Source: Salvia splendens (taxonomy: Eukaryota > Streptophyta > Magnoliopsida > Lamiales > Lamiaceae). Taken from it: 64,000 nucleotides of DNA. A program made the position numbers and the translations under genes. The stretch lies in contig NC_056037.1 of the NCBI RefSeq assembly GCF_004379255.2, positions 29,671,012 through 29,735,011 of the forward strand, read 5' to 3'. Position 1 is the stretch's first letter, and each line of letters opens with the position of its first letter. A model generated the notes under the pieces. It did not search any database. It worked only from the letters and a program-made list of their open reading frames with translations, and was not told the DNA's origin. Below are positions 58,134 to 64,000 of this stretch, piece by piece.

Positions 58134-64000
<5,867 letters not shown>

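Overview
The window is nuclear DNA of a flowering plant, most likely a eudicot. The genes have short AT-rich introns with GT..AG borders, the intergenic DNA is AT-rich, and there are many plant-type transposons (Ty1/copia, a Ty3/gypsy-like solo LTR, hAT, MULE, PIF/Harbinger, Stowaway, a CACTA end, a SINE). No prokaryotic, organellar or CRISPR feature was seen. The species cannot be named from the sequence.

Genes, left to right: a mitochondrial complex I LYR subunit (NDUFA6/B14 type, + strand, 2 exons, 13.6-15.2 kb); a single-exon VQ-motif protein of the sigma-factor-binding type (+, 17.9-18.3 kb); a trihelix transcription factor (-, 2 exons, 23.8-24.7 kb); an AED3-like apoplastic aspartyl protease (-, 3 exons, 37.2-39.0 kb); a hydroxyproline O-arabinosyltransferase (-, 8 exons, 43.6-45.4 kb); a MORN-repeat phosphatidylinositol-4-phosphate 5-kinase (+, 7 exons, 47.15-49.87 kb); a decayed SirB1/transglutaminase-like gene (-, 8 recognisable exons, 50.7-57.4 kb, with a 3.2 kb MULE in intron 1); and a family-2 glycoside hydrolase of the LacZ type (-, at least 11 exons, from 58.1 kb past the right edge), which carries a one-base frameshift in one exon.

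Mobile DNA fills most of the rest. At 4.5-13 kb a long-TIR MULE-like element was entered by a full-length copia element (5-bp target duplication, two ~1 kb LTRs) and by a hAT MITE. At 27.4-32.2 kb lies a second full-length copia element. A truncated relative of it sits at 3-4.2 kb. At 32.9-36.3 kb a PIF/Harbinger element is interrupted by a 1548-bp solo LTR. A second Harbinger element lies at 40-41.2 kb. Seven 'ctccctccgtcc' Stowaway-like MITEs are scattered, two of them nested one inside the other.

Most notable observations: (1) the copia element at 4.9-11.9 kb lacks a tRNA-like primer-binding site; the 15 bases beside its 5' LTR are instead an exact inverted copy of a 15-base stretch in the LTR, which suggests self-priming or a leader-PBS stem. 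(2) The MULE in the SirB1 intron carries a truncated plant mobile domain ORF convergent with a MURA remnant that lacks its catalytic core. (3) Two neighbouring housekeeping-type genes (SirB1 and GH2) show frame lesions. (4) A MULE with a GC-rich, gene-like insert lies at 22.8-23.4 kb. The genes do not form a pathway. Trihelix, aspartyl protease and GH2 also lie near one another in Arabidopsis (At3g54390/54400/54440, from memory), so the region may be conserved by microsynteny.
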